Shown here one piece after another: positions 18,430-27,346 of a DNA stretch of 64,000 nt. Within the stretch, counting starts at the first letter, position 1. Each line of letters opens with the position of its first letter. The position numbers were made by a program, and so were the translations under genes. Source of the DNA: Enterococcus rotai (GTDB lineage: Bacteria > Bacillota > Bacilli > Lactobacillales > Enterococcaceae); NCBI RefSeq assembly GCF_001465345.1, contig NZ_CP013655.1, positions 186,001 through 250,000 of the forward strand, given 5' to 3'. The notes under the pieces were generated by a model. It did not search any database. It was not told the DNA's origin and saw only the letters and a list, made by a program, of their open reading frames with translations.

Positions 18430-18478
18430 AAAAATCAGCTTCAGTTACGCGCCGTCCACATAACTGAAGCTGATTTCT
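18430..18478. terminator. Bidirectional terminator, O-methyltransferase / recR
   Basis: Perfect 16-bp stem AAATCAGCTTCAGTTA / TAACTGAAGCTGATTT between convergent genes. Confidence 0.88.
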
Positions 18479-18484
18479 ATTCTT

Positions 18485-19081
18485 TTAAAGTTCTCGACGT
18501 CCTTCTACGGCTTTAAGTAACGTCACTTCATCTGCATATTCAATATCGCTTCCGACAGATAAACCGTGTGCTAATCTAGTTACTACAATACCTGCTGGTT
18601 TGATCAAGCGAGATAAATACATAGCAGTCGCTTCACCTTCTGTCGTGGCGTTTGTTGCAATAATCACTTCTTTGACCTCATCATCATGCAAACGTTGAAT
18701 TAGCGAAGCAATATTGATATCTTCTGGGCCAGTCCCTTCCATCGGTGATAATACGCCATGAAGGACATGATACAATCCATGATATTCGCGCATCTTCTCC
18801 ATTGCCATAACATCTTTAGGTTCTTCAACTACTAAAATAATACTACGATCCCTCGTTGTATCTTGGCAAATTTCGCAAGGATCTTCCTCAGTAATGTTGC
18901 CACAAATACTACAAAAATGTAAATCGCGTTTCACACTGATCAATGCCTTAGCAAAAGCATTAACGTCCTCTTCTTTCATATCTAGAGTATAAAAAGCTAA
19001 ACGAACGGCCGTTTTTTGACCAATCCCTGGTAATTTCATATAGCTTTCAACTAATTTAGCGATGGGTTCTGGGTAATGCAT
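18485..19081 (-). CDS. recR: Recombination mediator RecR
   Basis: RecR acts with RecF/RecO to load RecA on gapped DNA. The N-terminal helix-hairpin-helix ([15 protein letters not shown]), the zinc finger (CSICGN...CEIC), the Toprim domain ([14 protein letters not shown]) and a C-terminal Walker-B-like segment are all present. A TTG at 19093 sits right against AAAGGA. ATG 19081 ([10 protein letters not shown]) matches the family N-terminus and gives 198 residues, the standard length. ybaB and dnaX normally lie directly upstream, but an inserted segment of about 3.9 kb separates them here. Confidence 0.95.
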   Translation of the reverse strand: MHYPEPIAKLVESYMKLPGIGQKTAVRLAFYTLDMKEEDVNAFAKALISVKRDLHFCSICGNITEEDPCEICQDTTRDRSIILVVEEPKDVMAMEKMREYHGLYHVLHGVLSPMEGTGPEDINIASLIQRLHDDEVKEVIIATNATTEGEATAMYLSRLIKPAGIVVTRLAHGLSVGSDIEYADEVTLLKAVEGRREL

Positions 19082-19232
19082 ATTTTCTAACAATTCCTTT
19101 CATATCAAGCATTCAAAGAATGACTTTTTGTTAAGGTAACAAAAAGGGTAACAAGACAATGACTATAATTCAAGTACATTCGTTTCATTTTACCACATCT
19201 TTCACTTAAAAATAAAAAAAGCTAACTTCTTT

Positions 19233-20096
19233 TTAAATTCGTGACTGTAGTGACCCCAAAAAGTTAGACTTTTTATAGAGTGGATTTTTCCACTCTATTT
19301 TTATACAGATAATTTCTTTTCTAAATTCAATTGGGCTTTTCCAACCTAATTTTTCTTTCATACGTGAATGATTATAATAAATATATTTTTCTATTGTTTG
19401 TTTTAACTCATCGTAACTTTTATATATTTTACCGTGATACATTTCTTGTTTGAGAATACCGAAGAAATTCTCCATAGGAGAATTGTCTAAGCAGTTTCCT
19501 TTACGAGACATGCTCTGATAAATTTGTTTTTCTTTTAATGTATGACTATACGCTTTCATTTGATGAGCCCAACCTTGGTCAGAGTGGAAGGTACGACGAA
19601 ATGGACAGTCTTTAGTCCGTTCAATAGCTTCTTCTAAAGCTTCCATAATCGTTTCCGCATTTGGCCTTTTTGATATGCGATAAGAAATAATTTCACTATT
19701 GTATAGATCCATGAAAGGGTCTAAGTAAAGTTTCTTAATCTGTAAAACATTAGAGGAATCCTTTTCATAGTATTTGAACTCAGTTGTATCAGTTGTAATT
19801 TTTTGATGCATAACACTGGTATAAAAGTGCCTGTTAAGAAGATTTTGAGCTATTTTTCCGATAGTTCTTCTGTACGAACTATACTTGCGTGACTTACGTG
19901 TAAATGAGCGAACTTGTAACGCCAACTTTTGCATTAACCTTTGTACTTTTTTCTTATTTACAATGCAACCTCGTTTTCTAAGTTCTTGATTCATTCGACG
20001 ATACCCATAATCCTTATGTTGTTTTCGGATTTCTTTCATGAGTTGTTCAATCTCTTCAGTTGGGTTCTTACGATTGAACCTTTTCTGCCAATACAT
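19233..20096 (-). CDS. IS3-family transposase OrfB (DDE integrase)
   Basis: The catalytic half of the IS3 transposase. It has an rve core with TDTTEFKY (first Asp), FHSDQGWAHQM (second Asp) and SPMENFFGILKQEM (Glu), i.e. the DDE triad. The frame is open upstream of the first ATG to about 20190 (reading ...ACAQIIHSLREHFRL...), so it is probably made as an OrfAB fusion. The last residues (SLQSRI) run through the inverted repeat into flanking DNA before the stop. Confidence 0.9.
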   Translation of the reverse strand: MYWQKRFNRKNPTEEIEQLMKEIRKQHKDYGYRRMNQELRKRGCIVNKKKVQRLMQKLALQVRSFTRKSRKYSSYRRTIGKIAQNLLNRHFYTSVMHQKITTDTTEFKYYEKDSSNVLQIKKLYLDPFMDLYNSEIISYRISKRPNAETIMEALEEAIERTKDCPFRRTFHSDQGWAHQMKAYSHTLKEKQIYQSMSRKGNCLDNSPMENFFGILKQEMYHGKIYKSYDELKQTIEKYIYYNHSRMKEKLGWKSPIEFRKEIICIKIEWKNPLYKKSNFLGSLQSRI

Positions 20097-20750
20097 ATAA
20101 GTTGATCTTGGAAACCTTAAGGTTTCCAGAATATCTTTTAATCTAAAATGTTCTCGGAGGCTGTGGATGATTTGCGCACAAGCTTCATTTTTTTGTGACG
20201 TTCCTTCAAACGCAACCTCCTCAATTCTTTTAAATAGGCATTCTCAATTTGAGCCATCCGTAGCTGCTTTTCTAACTCCTTTATTCGTTCGGTATCACCG
20301 GTTTTTATTGGTTCAGTTTCTTCACTTATCTTCTTAGGCATTTTGGAAGGGCGTCCTTTCATTTTTAAAAATCCCTTCAAGCCATTTTTACGATAGTTTC
20401 TAAGCCAATTAGCAATTAAAGAAAAATTGTTAATCTCCAATTGATTTGCAACTTCTTGAAAAGACATCTCTGTTGTTAAATACAACTCTATCGCATCTAA
20501 CTTAAATTGAACAGAGTAACTTCTATTTTTTCGACTACGAAGTAGTCCCTCTTCTCCAAATTCTTTATATACATTAAGCCATTTTCTTATTTGATTATTA
20601 CTTTTAAAACCATATTTTTTCGCTAGGGAGGAAGTGCCACCTTTTCCAGCTAGATAATCATGTACTATTTTTAACTTAAACTCAAAACTATATTTTGCCA
20701 TATAAAAAGACCTCCAAAAGTTAGATTTTTTGGTCTAACTTTTGGGGGTC
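19251..20750 (-). mobile_element. IS3-family insertion sequence
   Basis: About 1.5 kb bounded by inverted repeats GACCCCAAAAAGTTAGAC (19252-19269) and GTCTAACTTTTGGGGGTC (20733-20750), with one mismatch in 18. It encodes the two overlapping frames typical of IS3 (IS150-like) elements. A second copy of the repeat core, AAAGTTAGA, lies just inside the right end. No target-site duplication is visible in the flanks, so the insertion may be old or rearranged. Confidence 0.88.
20138..20701 (-). CDS. IS3-family transposase OrfA (HTH protein)
   Basis: A 187-residue DNA-binding partner with two helix-turn-helix units: YSFEFKLKIVHDYLAG...SLAKKYGF and VQFKLDAIELYL...EVANQLEI. A charged C-terminal coiled coil follows (about 130-175). 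A run of seven adenines at about 20187-20193 on the minus strand (CACAAAAAAATG) lies where OrfA and OrfB overlap. It is a good -1 slippery site for making the OrfAB transposase. Confidence 0.9.
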   Translation of the reverse strand: MAKYSFEFKLKIVHDYLAGKGGTSSLAKKYGFKSNNQIRKWLNVYKEFGEEGLLRSRKNRSYSVQFKLDAIELYLTTEMSFQEVANQLEINNFSLIANWLRNYRKNGLKGFLKMKGRPSKMPKKISEETEPIKTGDTERIKELEKQLRMAQIENAYLKELRRLRLKERHKKMKLVRKSSTASENILD

Positions 20751-20995
20751 GGCTCATTTCTAAGATAGCTTTTCTTTCTATAAAAAATAATTATTATCCT
20801 TGTTCGATATTGTCGGTATTTTCAACACCATTAAAAATCATTAAGCATCACATTAATATGTTACGAACTAAGACAAAAAATAATTTGCTACTATAGACCA
20901 TTTCAACTATTTTTTTTAGCCGATCCCTCCAATTTCCATGAGCAATAATAAAAATAGCCTTTCCTTTTTTGAAAAGACTATCTAAATAATACTAT

Positions 20996-21427
20996 TTACT
21001 CGAAAAAATTATCATGCTCAGTAGTGATAAACTCCGTTTTACTCCATCTTGTACCATAAGGAAGATATTCACTACTAAATTTATACTTCTGCTTTCCTTC
21101 ACTTGTTTTATATACTAGAACAAGATTTCCATCACTAGGTATTGCCTTATCATAATACAACGTTTTTTTATCCCCAACTTTTAACTTAGGACAACTTGCA
21201 AGAAGTGTATCATTTGAAGTAATTGTCAAGTTGGATTCAGATACTGTTAAACTTTGATATATCATTACATCTTTGATTTCATGTGACGACTCATTTATGA
21301 TAATAAATTTATTATCAACTGGGAAGATTTCTGCATGAAAGAGACGTAGATACTTGTATAAAAATATTGAGAATACTATTACTATAACCATTACGAATAA
21401 ATTTTTTTTTGATTTAAATCCCTTCAT
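20996..21427 (-). CDS. Small membrane-anchored hypothetical protein
   Basis: 143 residues with one N-terminal membrane segment (LFVMVIVIVFSIFLYKYL, about residues 10-27) after a basic KSKK stretch. An outside domain of mostly beta-type sequence follows. I recognise no family. It starts 12 bp after the stop of a secreted-protein gene, so the two are almost certainly co-transcribed. The partner relation (immunity, chaperone or co-receptor) is speculation. It lies between an IS element and decayed genes, in accessory DNA. Confidence 0.7.
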   Translation of the reverse strand: MKGFKSKKNLFVMVIVIVFSIFLYKYLRLFHAEIFPVDNKFIIINESSHEIKDVMIYQSLTVSESNLTITSNDTLLASCPKLKVGDKKTLYYDKAIPSDGNLVLVYKTSEGKQKYKFSSEYLPYGTRWSKTEFITTEHDNFFE

Positions 21428-21439
21428 CCTATCACCTTT

Positions 21440-22165
21440 CTACTGATGATAAACGGTTCCCGTAAATCCTGCTCCTGTTGTTGCGATTAATCCTGTACGA
21501 GAACTATTCAATTTATACAAACGTCTGTTAAATATCATCTTTACAGTCCACTCAGCCATGTCTTTGGCTACAGGTCTTCTTCCTTTCATACCTATTGTAA
21601 AATTAGCACAATCATTATACGTGTTTCTCCCAGCTGCATTATTTGCTAAATCCATTTGTGTATAAGGTCCACTTGTACCATATTCATGAGCACTCCCCCA
21701 CCTCTCAGCAACCCCAGCTCCATATCTATTAGTCATCAAGATATTCCAATAAAAATGCTGGAATGCATTCCCATCCGTTCCGTCCGTAGTAGCATTACTA
21801 AAAGTTTTTCTAGCTGCATTACTAGCTATATCAGCATAAAAAAAGCAATTTACTGATTCAGAAGGATATTTTTTAGCCAATTCTTTTTCTTTTGAATTTA
21901 GAATTTTTCCTGGAGAAGCAACCCCGCTTCTAGTTGATTGTTTAGGAAACTGGTTTAAAAGTTCAATTGTAAGATTATCTAATTCTTCATTAGTCATTAT
22001 TGATGTATCATAATTCTCGTTAATCATTTTTGCAACTTTAACCATTGAATCACTATTCAAATTGTCAATATTGAGTTCTGCTGCCTCAACAGTCCCACCA
22101 AACATACTTAAAATAAAAATTCCTCCCAACAACATCATTAACTTACTCACACTTTTTCTAATCAT
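21440..22165 (-). CDS. Secreted protein with DUF6973-like domain
   Basis: 241 residues. The signal peptide is MIRKSVSKLMMLLGGIFIL...GTVEAAE, cleaved near residue 29. The C-terminal half carries a conserved-looking series NAFQHFYWN (about 133), RWGSAHEY (about 155) and MDLANNAAGR (about 171). It resembles the DUF6973 family (DAxRHxYWN / GxAHE / MDLxNNxxGR), whose biochemical role I do not know. The His and Glu residues could be catalytic or metal-binding. It is followed immediately by a small membrane protein. Confidence 0.7.
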   Translation of the reverse strand: MIRKSVSKLMMLLGGIFILSMFGGTVEAAELNIDNLNSDSMVKVAKMINENYDTSIMTNEELDNLTIELLNQFPKQSTRSGVASPGKILNSKEKELAKKYPSESVNCFFYADIASNAARKTFSNATTDGTDGNAFQHFYWNILMTNRYGAGVAERWGSAHEYGTSGPYTQMDLANNAAGRNTYNDCANFTIGMKGRRPVAKDMAEWTVKMIFNRRLYKLNSSRTGLIATTGAGFTGTVYHQ

Positions 22166-22291
22166 ATTTTAACTCTCCTTTATTTTATATAACATAATTA
22201 TATCTAATACAACCAAAAATGTATATATTTTTATTTAATAGTTTAAAATAAAATAGAGGAATTTAAAAACCACTCATTTATAGTTTTATCA

Positions 22292-22486
22292 GTTCGTTTC
22301 TTTGACGCAGAAGCTTTTTCAGATGGTGGTTACACCTATTTTTCTATCTGTGAAACAAGAGAGTCAGCTGCATATCATTTCATGTAAAAAGAAATACGCG
22401 ATGCTGACCCATATACTGAAAGTTATTTCAAAATGAAAGAGGTTATTTTTGGTGTAGAAGATGCTTTTAAACAACTTGAAAAGTAA
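22292..22486 (+). pseudogene. Decayed reading frame, unrecognised
   Basis: This plus-strand frame reads VRFFDAEAFSDGGYTYFSIC... through an in-frame TAA at 22385-22387 to ...VEDAFKQLEK and a stop at 22486. The codon pattern looks protein-coding on both sides of the internal stop, so it is probably the 3' end of a broken gene. No start is visible and I do not recognise the family. Confidence 0.45.
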
Positions 22487-22509
22487 AAGGAAATCGTCTG
22501 AGCATTTTA

Positions 22510-22913
22510 ATGAATATTGATGTTGTGCTCGGCAAGTGGATCGATCGTGTTTATCGATAGCTATTAAACATAAACACAATTTGACATTAGTCCAGCCGAT
22601 TAAAATTACTTTCTCACAATAAAATAGTATCCTAGATGCACTCAAAATTTTTTTACTGAAAAAGAATGATTGATAAAGCTTTCATTGTAAAAAAATATAG
22701 TGAAAAAGGCTATATCGTTAAAAGCAGCGTACACAAAAGAAACGTTCTTATAACTTATATATCAGTAAATATGGTGAAAAATTGGTGAAAGAAATGCGTG
22801 AATCTATTAAAACTACTGAAGACTATTTAATCCAACAAGATGGAGACGAACCGTTCAATAAATTAATCGATCATCTAAAGAAAATTTCTAACTACTTAAA
22901 AGAAGCTGATTAG
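22510..22913 (+). pseudogene. Degenerate MarR-family regulator
   Basis: Fragments in different frames line up with a MarR-type winged-helix protein. They are MNIDVVLGKWIDRVYR (stop at 22558), AIKHKHNLTLVQPIKITFSQ, NSILDALK, KAFIVKKYSEKGYIV, KKRSYNLYISKYGEKLV and a C-terminal helix ending NYLKEAD at 22913. At least two frameshifts and two nonsense codons break it. The order matches the family: dimer helix, recognition region, DKRSY wing, C-terminal helix. This is a dead gene in the insert between ybaB and recR. Confidence 0.72.
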
Positions 22914-22930
22914 TTTTTATTCTAAAGTCA

Positions 22931-22974
22931 AAAAAAGCCGAGACAAATGCTTGAACAGCATTTATCTCGACTTC
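22931..22974 (-). terminator. Terminator after ybaB
   Basis: Stem AAGCCGAGA-AAATGC / GCATTT-TCTCGACTT, followed on the minus strand by TTTTTTTGAC. Confidence 0.78.
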
Positions 22975-22994
22975 ATTTACCGCTATTTTCTGTC

Positions 22995-23309
22995 CTAAAA
23001 TCCTGGCATTCCTTTAGCATATTTCCCCATAGTTGCTTCAGTTTCTTTTTCCACTTTCGTCAATGCATCATTGACCGCCATGATCACTAAATCTTGCAGC
23101 ATTTCTACATCTTCTGGGTCCACAACATCTTCTTTGATAGAGATGTCTTTCATTTTACGATCACCAGTAAAAGTGGCTGTTATTAATTGGTTTGTTGCTT
23201 CACCAACAAACTCACGCACATTTAATTCCGCTTGCGCCTTTTCCATATCTTTTTGCATTTTTTGGACTTGTTTCATCATCCCTTGCATATTTCCCATGCC
23301 TCGCATCAT
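22995..23309 (-). CDS. ybaB: YbaB/EbfC nucleoid-associated protein
   Basis: 104 residues, a small homodimeric DNA-binding protein. The N-terminus is Met/Gly/Gln rich ([19 protein letters not shown]) with a helix, then [27 protein letters not shown], diagnostic of the family. It starts 15 bp after the dnaX stop, its conserved partner. recR would normally follow, but here a terminator and accessory DNA follow instead. Confidence 0.95.
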   Translation of the reverse strand: MMRGMGNMQGMMKQVQKMQKDMEKAQAELNVREFVGEATNQLITATFTGDRKMKDISIKEDVVDPEDVEMLQDLVIMAVNDALTKVEKETEATMGKYAKGMPGF

Positions 23310-23324
23310 AACTATCGTCTCCTC

Positions 23325-25079
23325 TTAATCGTTTATTACTTCAACAAGCGCTTCGCCAAACATCGCGATTGCTTCGTCTACTACTTGGTTATTGACTTCT
23401 TGTGCTGGTTCTTCATCTTCTAATAAATGATTCTCTTCATTATTGATGGGGTGTTCAGCAGTTGTTGGATCTCCTTGAGTATCTTTGTTTTGGCTAATAA
23501 AGGACTGACGTAATTTTGGCCAGCTTTCCTTCGTGATACAAACCATATCTGGTGCATAATTATTGACCAAACGGCTTAAATTATTGTGAACAGCCAACTG
23601 CATTTCTTCATCTTCCATGGCACGACCACAGACGATTTCATACTCAAAAGCAATTACTATTCCCTTAGGACTAGCGGCTACTGGTTCACTCGCTTTTAAC
23701 ATCGCTCGTTGAGTCACAGACATCATTTGCAATAAATCTTCCCAGACGTTTTTGACATTCAGTAAATGATCTTTCGTCGCTTCATTCAGTACTTTGTAAA
23801 CTAACTCTGTCGGAATCCTTAGGGCGTTTTTACTACTAGTTGCTCGTGTTGGTTTAACCGGTTCAGCTTCTTTATCCGTGACACCATTTTTCTTCAATTC
23901 AGTTAATTCTTTTTGTAGCTGTTCGATTTGTTGTTGTAAAGTAGTGATCTCAGCTGTCGCAATTGGTTGTGCCTCATTGGAAATCTCTACCGGTTTTTTA
24001 ACAGATTTTGCCAACTTAACAGTTGCTACTTCAAGATAAATATTAGCATTATTGGTAAAACGAATATCATTTTGAGTATCACTTAAAATTTGGATCATTT
24101 GATAAATTTTTTCAGCAGCAGTCTGTCCCGCTAAGCTTTTGAAATTCTCAGTCAAATTTCCAACTTTTTCCGCTAATAAATTTGGCGCCTGTTGAAACAT
24201 CAGTAAATCACGGCAATATAACAACAAATCTTCTAAAAAGCGTCTAGCTTCTTTACCCGAACTAAGAATCGATTCTAATATTTCTAAGGCTTGCTCCACA
24301 TCACCTGTTACACAGCTCGAAATATACTGATCCATCATTTCGTAAGTTAGACTACCAGTAACTTGCATTGCGTCTGTCAGAGTAACTTTTTCATCACTAA
24401 ATGAAATCGTTTGATCTAGGATACTCAAAGCATCCCGCATCCCACCTTCAGCTGCTCGGCCAATCACATATAAAGCTTGTTCTTCAAACTCAACATCAAT
24501 TTGCTTTAAAATATACCCTAAATGATCAACAATATCTTGTGTGCTGATGCGTTTAAAATCAAACCGTTGCGTTCTTGAAATAATCGTCAATGGAATCTTA
24601 TGCGGTTCAGTCGTCGCTAAGATAAAAATAACATTTTGCGGCGGCTCTTCTAATGTTTTTAGTAATGCGTTAAACGCACCCGTCGACAACATATGTACTT
24701 CATCGATGATATAGACTTTATATTCAGCTTGTGTGGGTGCATATTTGGCTTTATCGCGAATATCACGAATTTCTTCAACACCATTATTACTGGCTGCATC
24801 GATCTCAATGACATCGTTCAAGCGTCCTTCAGTGATCGCAATACACGTCTCACATTCATTACATGGTTCCCCATCTACACTATGTTTACAGTTGATTGCT
24901 TTAGCAAAAATTTTCGCCGCACTGGTTTTCCCGGTTCCTCTTGGGCCGGTAAACAGATAGGCATGCGAGGTTTTCTTTTGTATGATCGCATTTTTTAATG
25001 TCTGCGTAATTGCTTTTTGTCCAACAACGTCATCAAAACGCTGTGAACGCCAGACACGATACAAAGCTTGATAAGCCAT
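23325..25079 (-). CDS. dnaX: DNA polymerase III subunit gamma/tau
   Basis: The clamp-loader ATPase, 584 residues. AAA+ motifs: Walker A GPRGTGKTS (about 45), a zinc module CKHSVDGEPCNECETC, DEVHMLS Walker B, and SRTQRF near the SRC position. Domain III and a tau-specific C-terminal part follow, with a coiled-coil-like linker (about 385-405). The acidic tail is rich in Glu and Asn. I saw no strong programmed frameshift site, so only the full-length form is predicted. Confidence 0.95.
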   Translation of the reverse strand: MAYQALYRVWRSQRFDDVVGQKAITQTLKNAIIQKKTSHAYLFTGPRGTGKTSAAKIFAKAINCKHSVDGEPCNECETCIAITEGRLNDVIEIDAASNNGVEEIRDIRDKAKYAPTQAEYKVYIIDEVHMLSTGAFNALLKTLEEPPQNVIFILATTEPHKIPLTIISRTQRFDFKRISTQDIVDHLGYILKQIDVEFEEQALYVIGRAAEGGMRDALSILDQTISFSDEKVTLTDAMQVTGSLTYEMMDQYISSCVTGDVEQALEILESILSSGKEARRFLEDLLLYCRDLLMFQQAPNLLAEKVGNLTENFKSLAGQTAAEKIYQMIQILSDTQNDIRFTNNANIYLEVATVKLAKSVKKPVEISNEAQPIATAEITTLQQQIEQLQKELTELKKNGVTDKEAEPVKPTRATSSKNALRIPTELVYKVLNEATKDHLLNVKNVWEDLLQMMSVTQRAMLKASEPVAASPKGIVIAFEYEIVCGRAMEDEEMQLAVHNNLSRLVNNYAPDMVCITKESWPKLRQSFISQNKDTQGDPTTAEHPINNEENHLLEDEEPAQEVNNQVVDEAIAMFGEALVEVIND

Positions 25080-25171
25080 AATTTACCCCTCCCTCGAAAT
25101 TTCACTATCTTCTATTATACGTGATTTTTATGGATAAGGCATTAAAAAAAGCAAACTCATTAAAAAATAGT

Positions 25172-25208
25172 TTAAAAAAAAGCCCTGACTCTCGTCAGAA
25201 CTTTCTAA
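25172..25208 (-). terminator. Weak terminator after YiaAB gene
   Basis: Short stem CTGAC/GTCAG with AAAG/CTTT extension and T-rich minus-strand tail. Confidence 0.4.
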
Positions 25209-25214
25209 AACATA

Positions 25215-25493
25215 TTAGATATGTGTATCTGTTTCTTCATTTTTAGTTGGTCCGTCCATCGCACGGAACATTTGATTATAACGTTCTTCATCTTCTTGAT
25301 TATCTCTGATCACTTTTGAAAGTGTAAATGACGAAGAAATCAAGCCAACTGATCCCATCAAATAATACCCTTTAACCATCAAAGGTTCTTTTAAGGTGTA
25401 CAAACCAATCAACATCAATGCCACGAAAAAGGCAAATGATCCCCAACTTAGAAAGACAAATGCAGGTGTGTTTCTGTAAGCTTTCTTTTTCAT
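25215..25493 (-). CDS. YiaA/YiaB-type two-helix membrane protein
   Basis: 92 residues with two membrane segments (about 12-30 and 40-58: FVFLSWGSFAFFVALMLIG and YYLMGSVGLISSSFTLSKV). A short charged cytoplasmic tail follows. The pattern AFVFLSW...YYLMG...SSFTLSKVIRDN matches the YiaAB two-helix domain. Function is unknown in the family. It is monocistronic, upstream of dnaX. Confidence 0.78.
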   Translation of the reverse strand: MKKKAYRNTPAFVFLSWGSFAFFVALMLIGLYTLKEPLMVKGYYLMGSVGLISSSFTLSKVIRDNQEDEERYNQMFRAMDGPTKNEETDTHI

Positions 25494-25613
25494 AATTCTC
25501 TCCTTTAAAATTAATAATACTTTTTCAGTATAACATTACTATTTATTAAATGACACTCTTTATTTTAATTTTAAAAAAATAATAGACCTTAATAACTAAC
25601 AAAAAATAACGAT

Positions 25614-27107
25614 TTAGGTATTTAAATAGGCAATATCTTTAGGTAAGACCAGTCGTCTTTTATCAATATATTTTCGTAGATCCGTTATGTTCTTGAATGA
25701 CGGAATATCTTCAACGATCATGTTGATTTTTTCATCTATCGTTTCAAGTGCATAATTTGATACATATAGGTCATATTGTTGATCAACACTATTCACCAAT
25801 TGATCATAAAAATGGTTTTCTTGAACAGATAGGTTGACCTTGTTCCGGAAATTTTCTTTTAAAACAGAGCTTAGCAACTGCGCATGTTCTTTGCCTAAAT
25901 CGCTTAACACCAAAACAGATAATTGATGTCTCATCTCATCTGTCAATTTACTAAGATCCTGCCAACGAATCGCCATTTCATGAAGAATACTATCTAGGTA
26001 CATTGATTGCCAAGGAAATTTCATTTTTGCTTCCAATACTCCTAAAGCTTTCGTAACGACAGCTGTAAAAACGATGAAATTTTGTTTGATTGCCCGGCTT
26101 GAATATAAGTAACGATCATATACCATAAACTTTTTATAAGGAAACATCTTGTGTTTGGCATAGAGATACTCAATCAAACGGACAATGCTTATTTTACTTT
26201 GTTCTGAGATAGAAATAGACAGCGCCTCTTTTATCGTTTTGACTAGATTCTCTGCTTGATAGATAACATTTACTTTCTCTTGTTCATTATCCCAACCAAA
26301 ATCCCACCAAAAAATAGAATAACAAAAATCTTCATACCAATTATCAGGCAATACCACATTTAAAGGTTCCGCGATTTCTTCAACATCCGCTTGATATTTT
26401 CTGACATCGATCGTCGTTTTAACAAAACTATTGATTGGATCTTTTCTATCCTGAATCAAAAATCCTTGCCGTTCGCGAATGATCGTGACCGCAATTGAAT
26501 AAGCTAAATGAACGATTTGGCTATCATTTAGTTCTAGAGCAAATTTCTGATTGATCTTATTAGACAGCTTAAAAACTTTTGTACGATCTAGATGAAATGG
26601 CCATTCTCGGATTCCATATACTTCAATAAAATAGCAAGTAAAAAAGTAGCGAATCTGCCGCTCGTCTTTCCCATGAACAAAGTAAGGAGATCGGCTCATC
26701 TGAATATTACGATCTTTGAGTGCCGAACTGATTATATTTGAAAGACGGTATAAACTAGAATTACTTAAAAATAATTTTTTTTCCCAATAAACAGCTGGCT
26801 GCATTGGTTCAAAAAAGATCGATTCTAACAAAGAGAATGCATTTGATTCTTGAATGATTTCAATGTAAATATCATGGATCGACCTGTGTGGTGAAGCAAT
26901 CAGTCGGATTCCATGTTTTCTAGAGGTCTCGATCGTCAGATAATCGGGCCAGCGATCTTCTATGTACTGACAATCCAACATGATTGTTTTTTTTGAACAA
27001 TCGATACTTTCAGCTAAATAATCGGATGTAATCCAACTATTTGGACCATTTAATAAATTCAACAACAACACTCTACGATGCATAGATGGCGATAACAATC
27101 GTTCCAT
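25614..27107 (-). CDS. Mga/AtxA-type virulence-style transcription regulator
   Basis: 497 residues with the Mga layout. It has N-terminal winged HTH domains (about 8-60, 70-150, including DYLAESIDCSKKTIMLDCQYI), a central pair of PRD-like helical regions (about 175-400) and a C-terminal EIIB-like domain. Such regulators activate surface or metabolic genes and are often tuned by PTS phosphorylation of PRD histidines. It is divergent from the sortase-like gene at 27347, a plausible target. A second member is at 47959. Confidence 0.82.
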   Translation of the reverse strand: MERLLSPSMHRRVLLLNLLNGPNSWITSDYLAESIDCSKKTIMLDCQYIEDRWPDYLTIETSRKHGIRLIASPHRSIHDIYIEIIQESNAFSLLESIFFEPMQPAVYWEKKLFLSNSSLYRLSNIISSALKDRNIQMSRSPYFVHGKDERQIRYFFTCYFIEVYGIREWPFHLDRTKVFKLSNKINQKFALELNDSQIVHLAYSIAVTIIRERQGFLIQDRKDPINSFVKTTIDVRKYQADVEEIAEPLNVVLPDNWYEDFCYSIFWWDFGWDNEQEKVNVIYQAENLVKTIKEALSISISEQSKISIVRLIEYLYAKHKMFPYKKFMVYDRYLYSSRAIKQNFIVFTAVVTKALGVLEAKMKFPWQSMYLDSILHEMAIRWQDLSKLTDEMRHQLSVLVLSDLGKEHAQLLSSVLKENFRNKVNLSVQENHFYDQLVNSVDQQYDLYVSNYALETIDEKINMIVEDIPSFKNITDLRKYIDKRRLVLPKDIAYLNT

Positions 27108-27346
27108 TTTATCTCCTCTTTCTTATTTTCTATTAAATTCTTCAAAAATTTCCAGTAGTTAAGATTTTTTTGAAGAAATCCTTATTTAACAACAATTATA
27201 ACATCTTTATCATGGTTTTTGAATTAATCTAAAGCGCAACTCAATTGGTTTATTTTAACCTGGGTCTTATTATAAAAATATAAAAACGCGGATTTAAAAT
27301 TTATCGATAAATGGAAAATCTCACCACACTTTTGGAGGGATTCTAC

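Noticed and set aside
22364-22645. 93-codon minus-strand open frame
   Set aside because: It lies antisense across the decayed genes, has no ribosome-binding site and no recognisable domain; the plus-strand pieces show the protein-like signal.
23325-25079. Programmed frameshift producing a short gamma form of DnaX
   Set aside because: No slippery A-run followed by a hairpin comparable to known sites was seen in the appropriate place.
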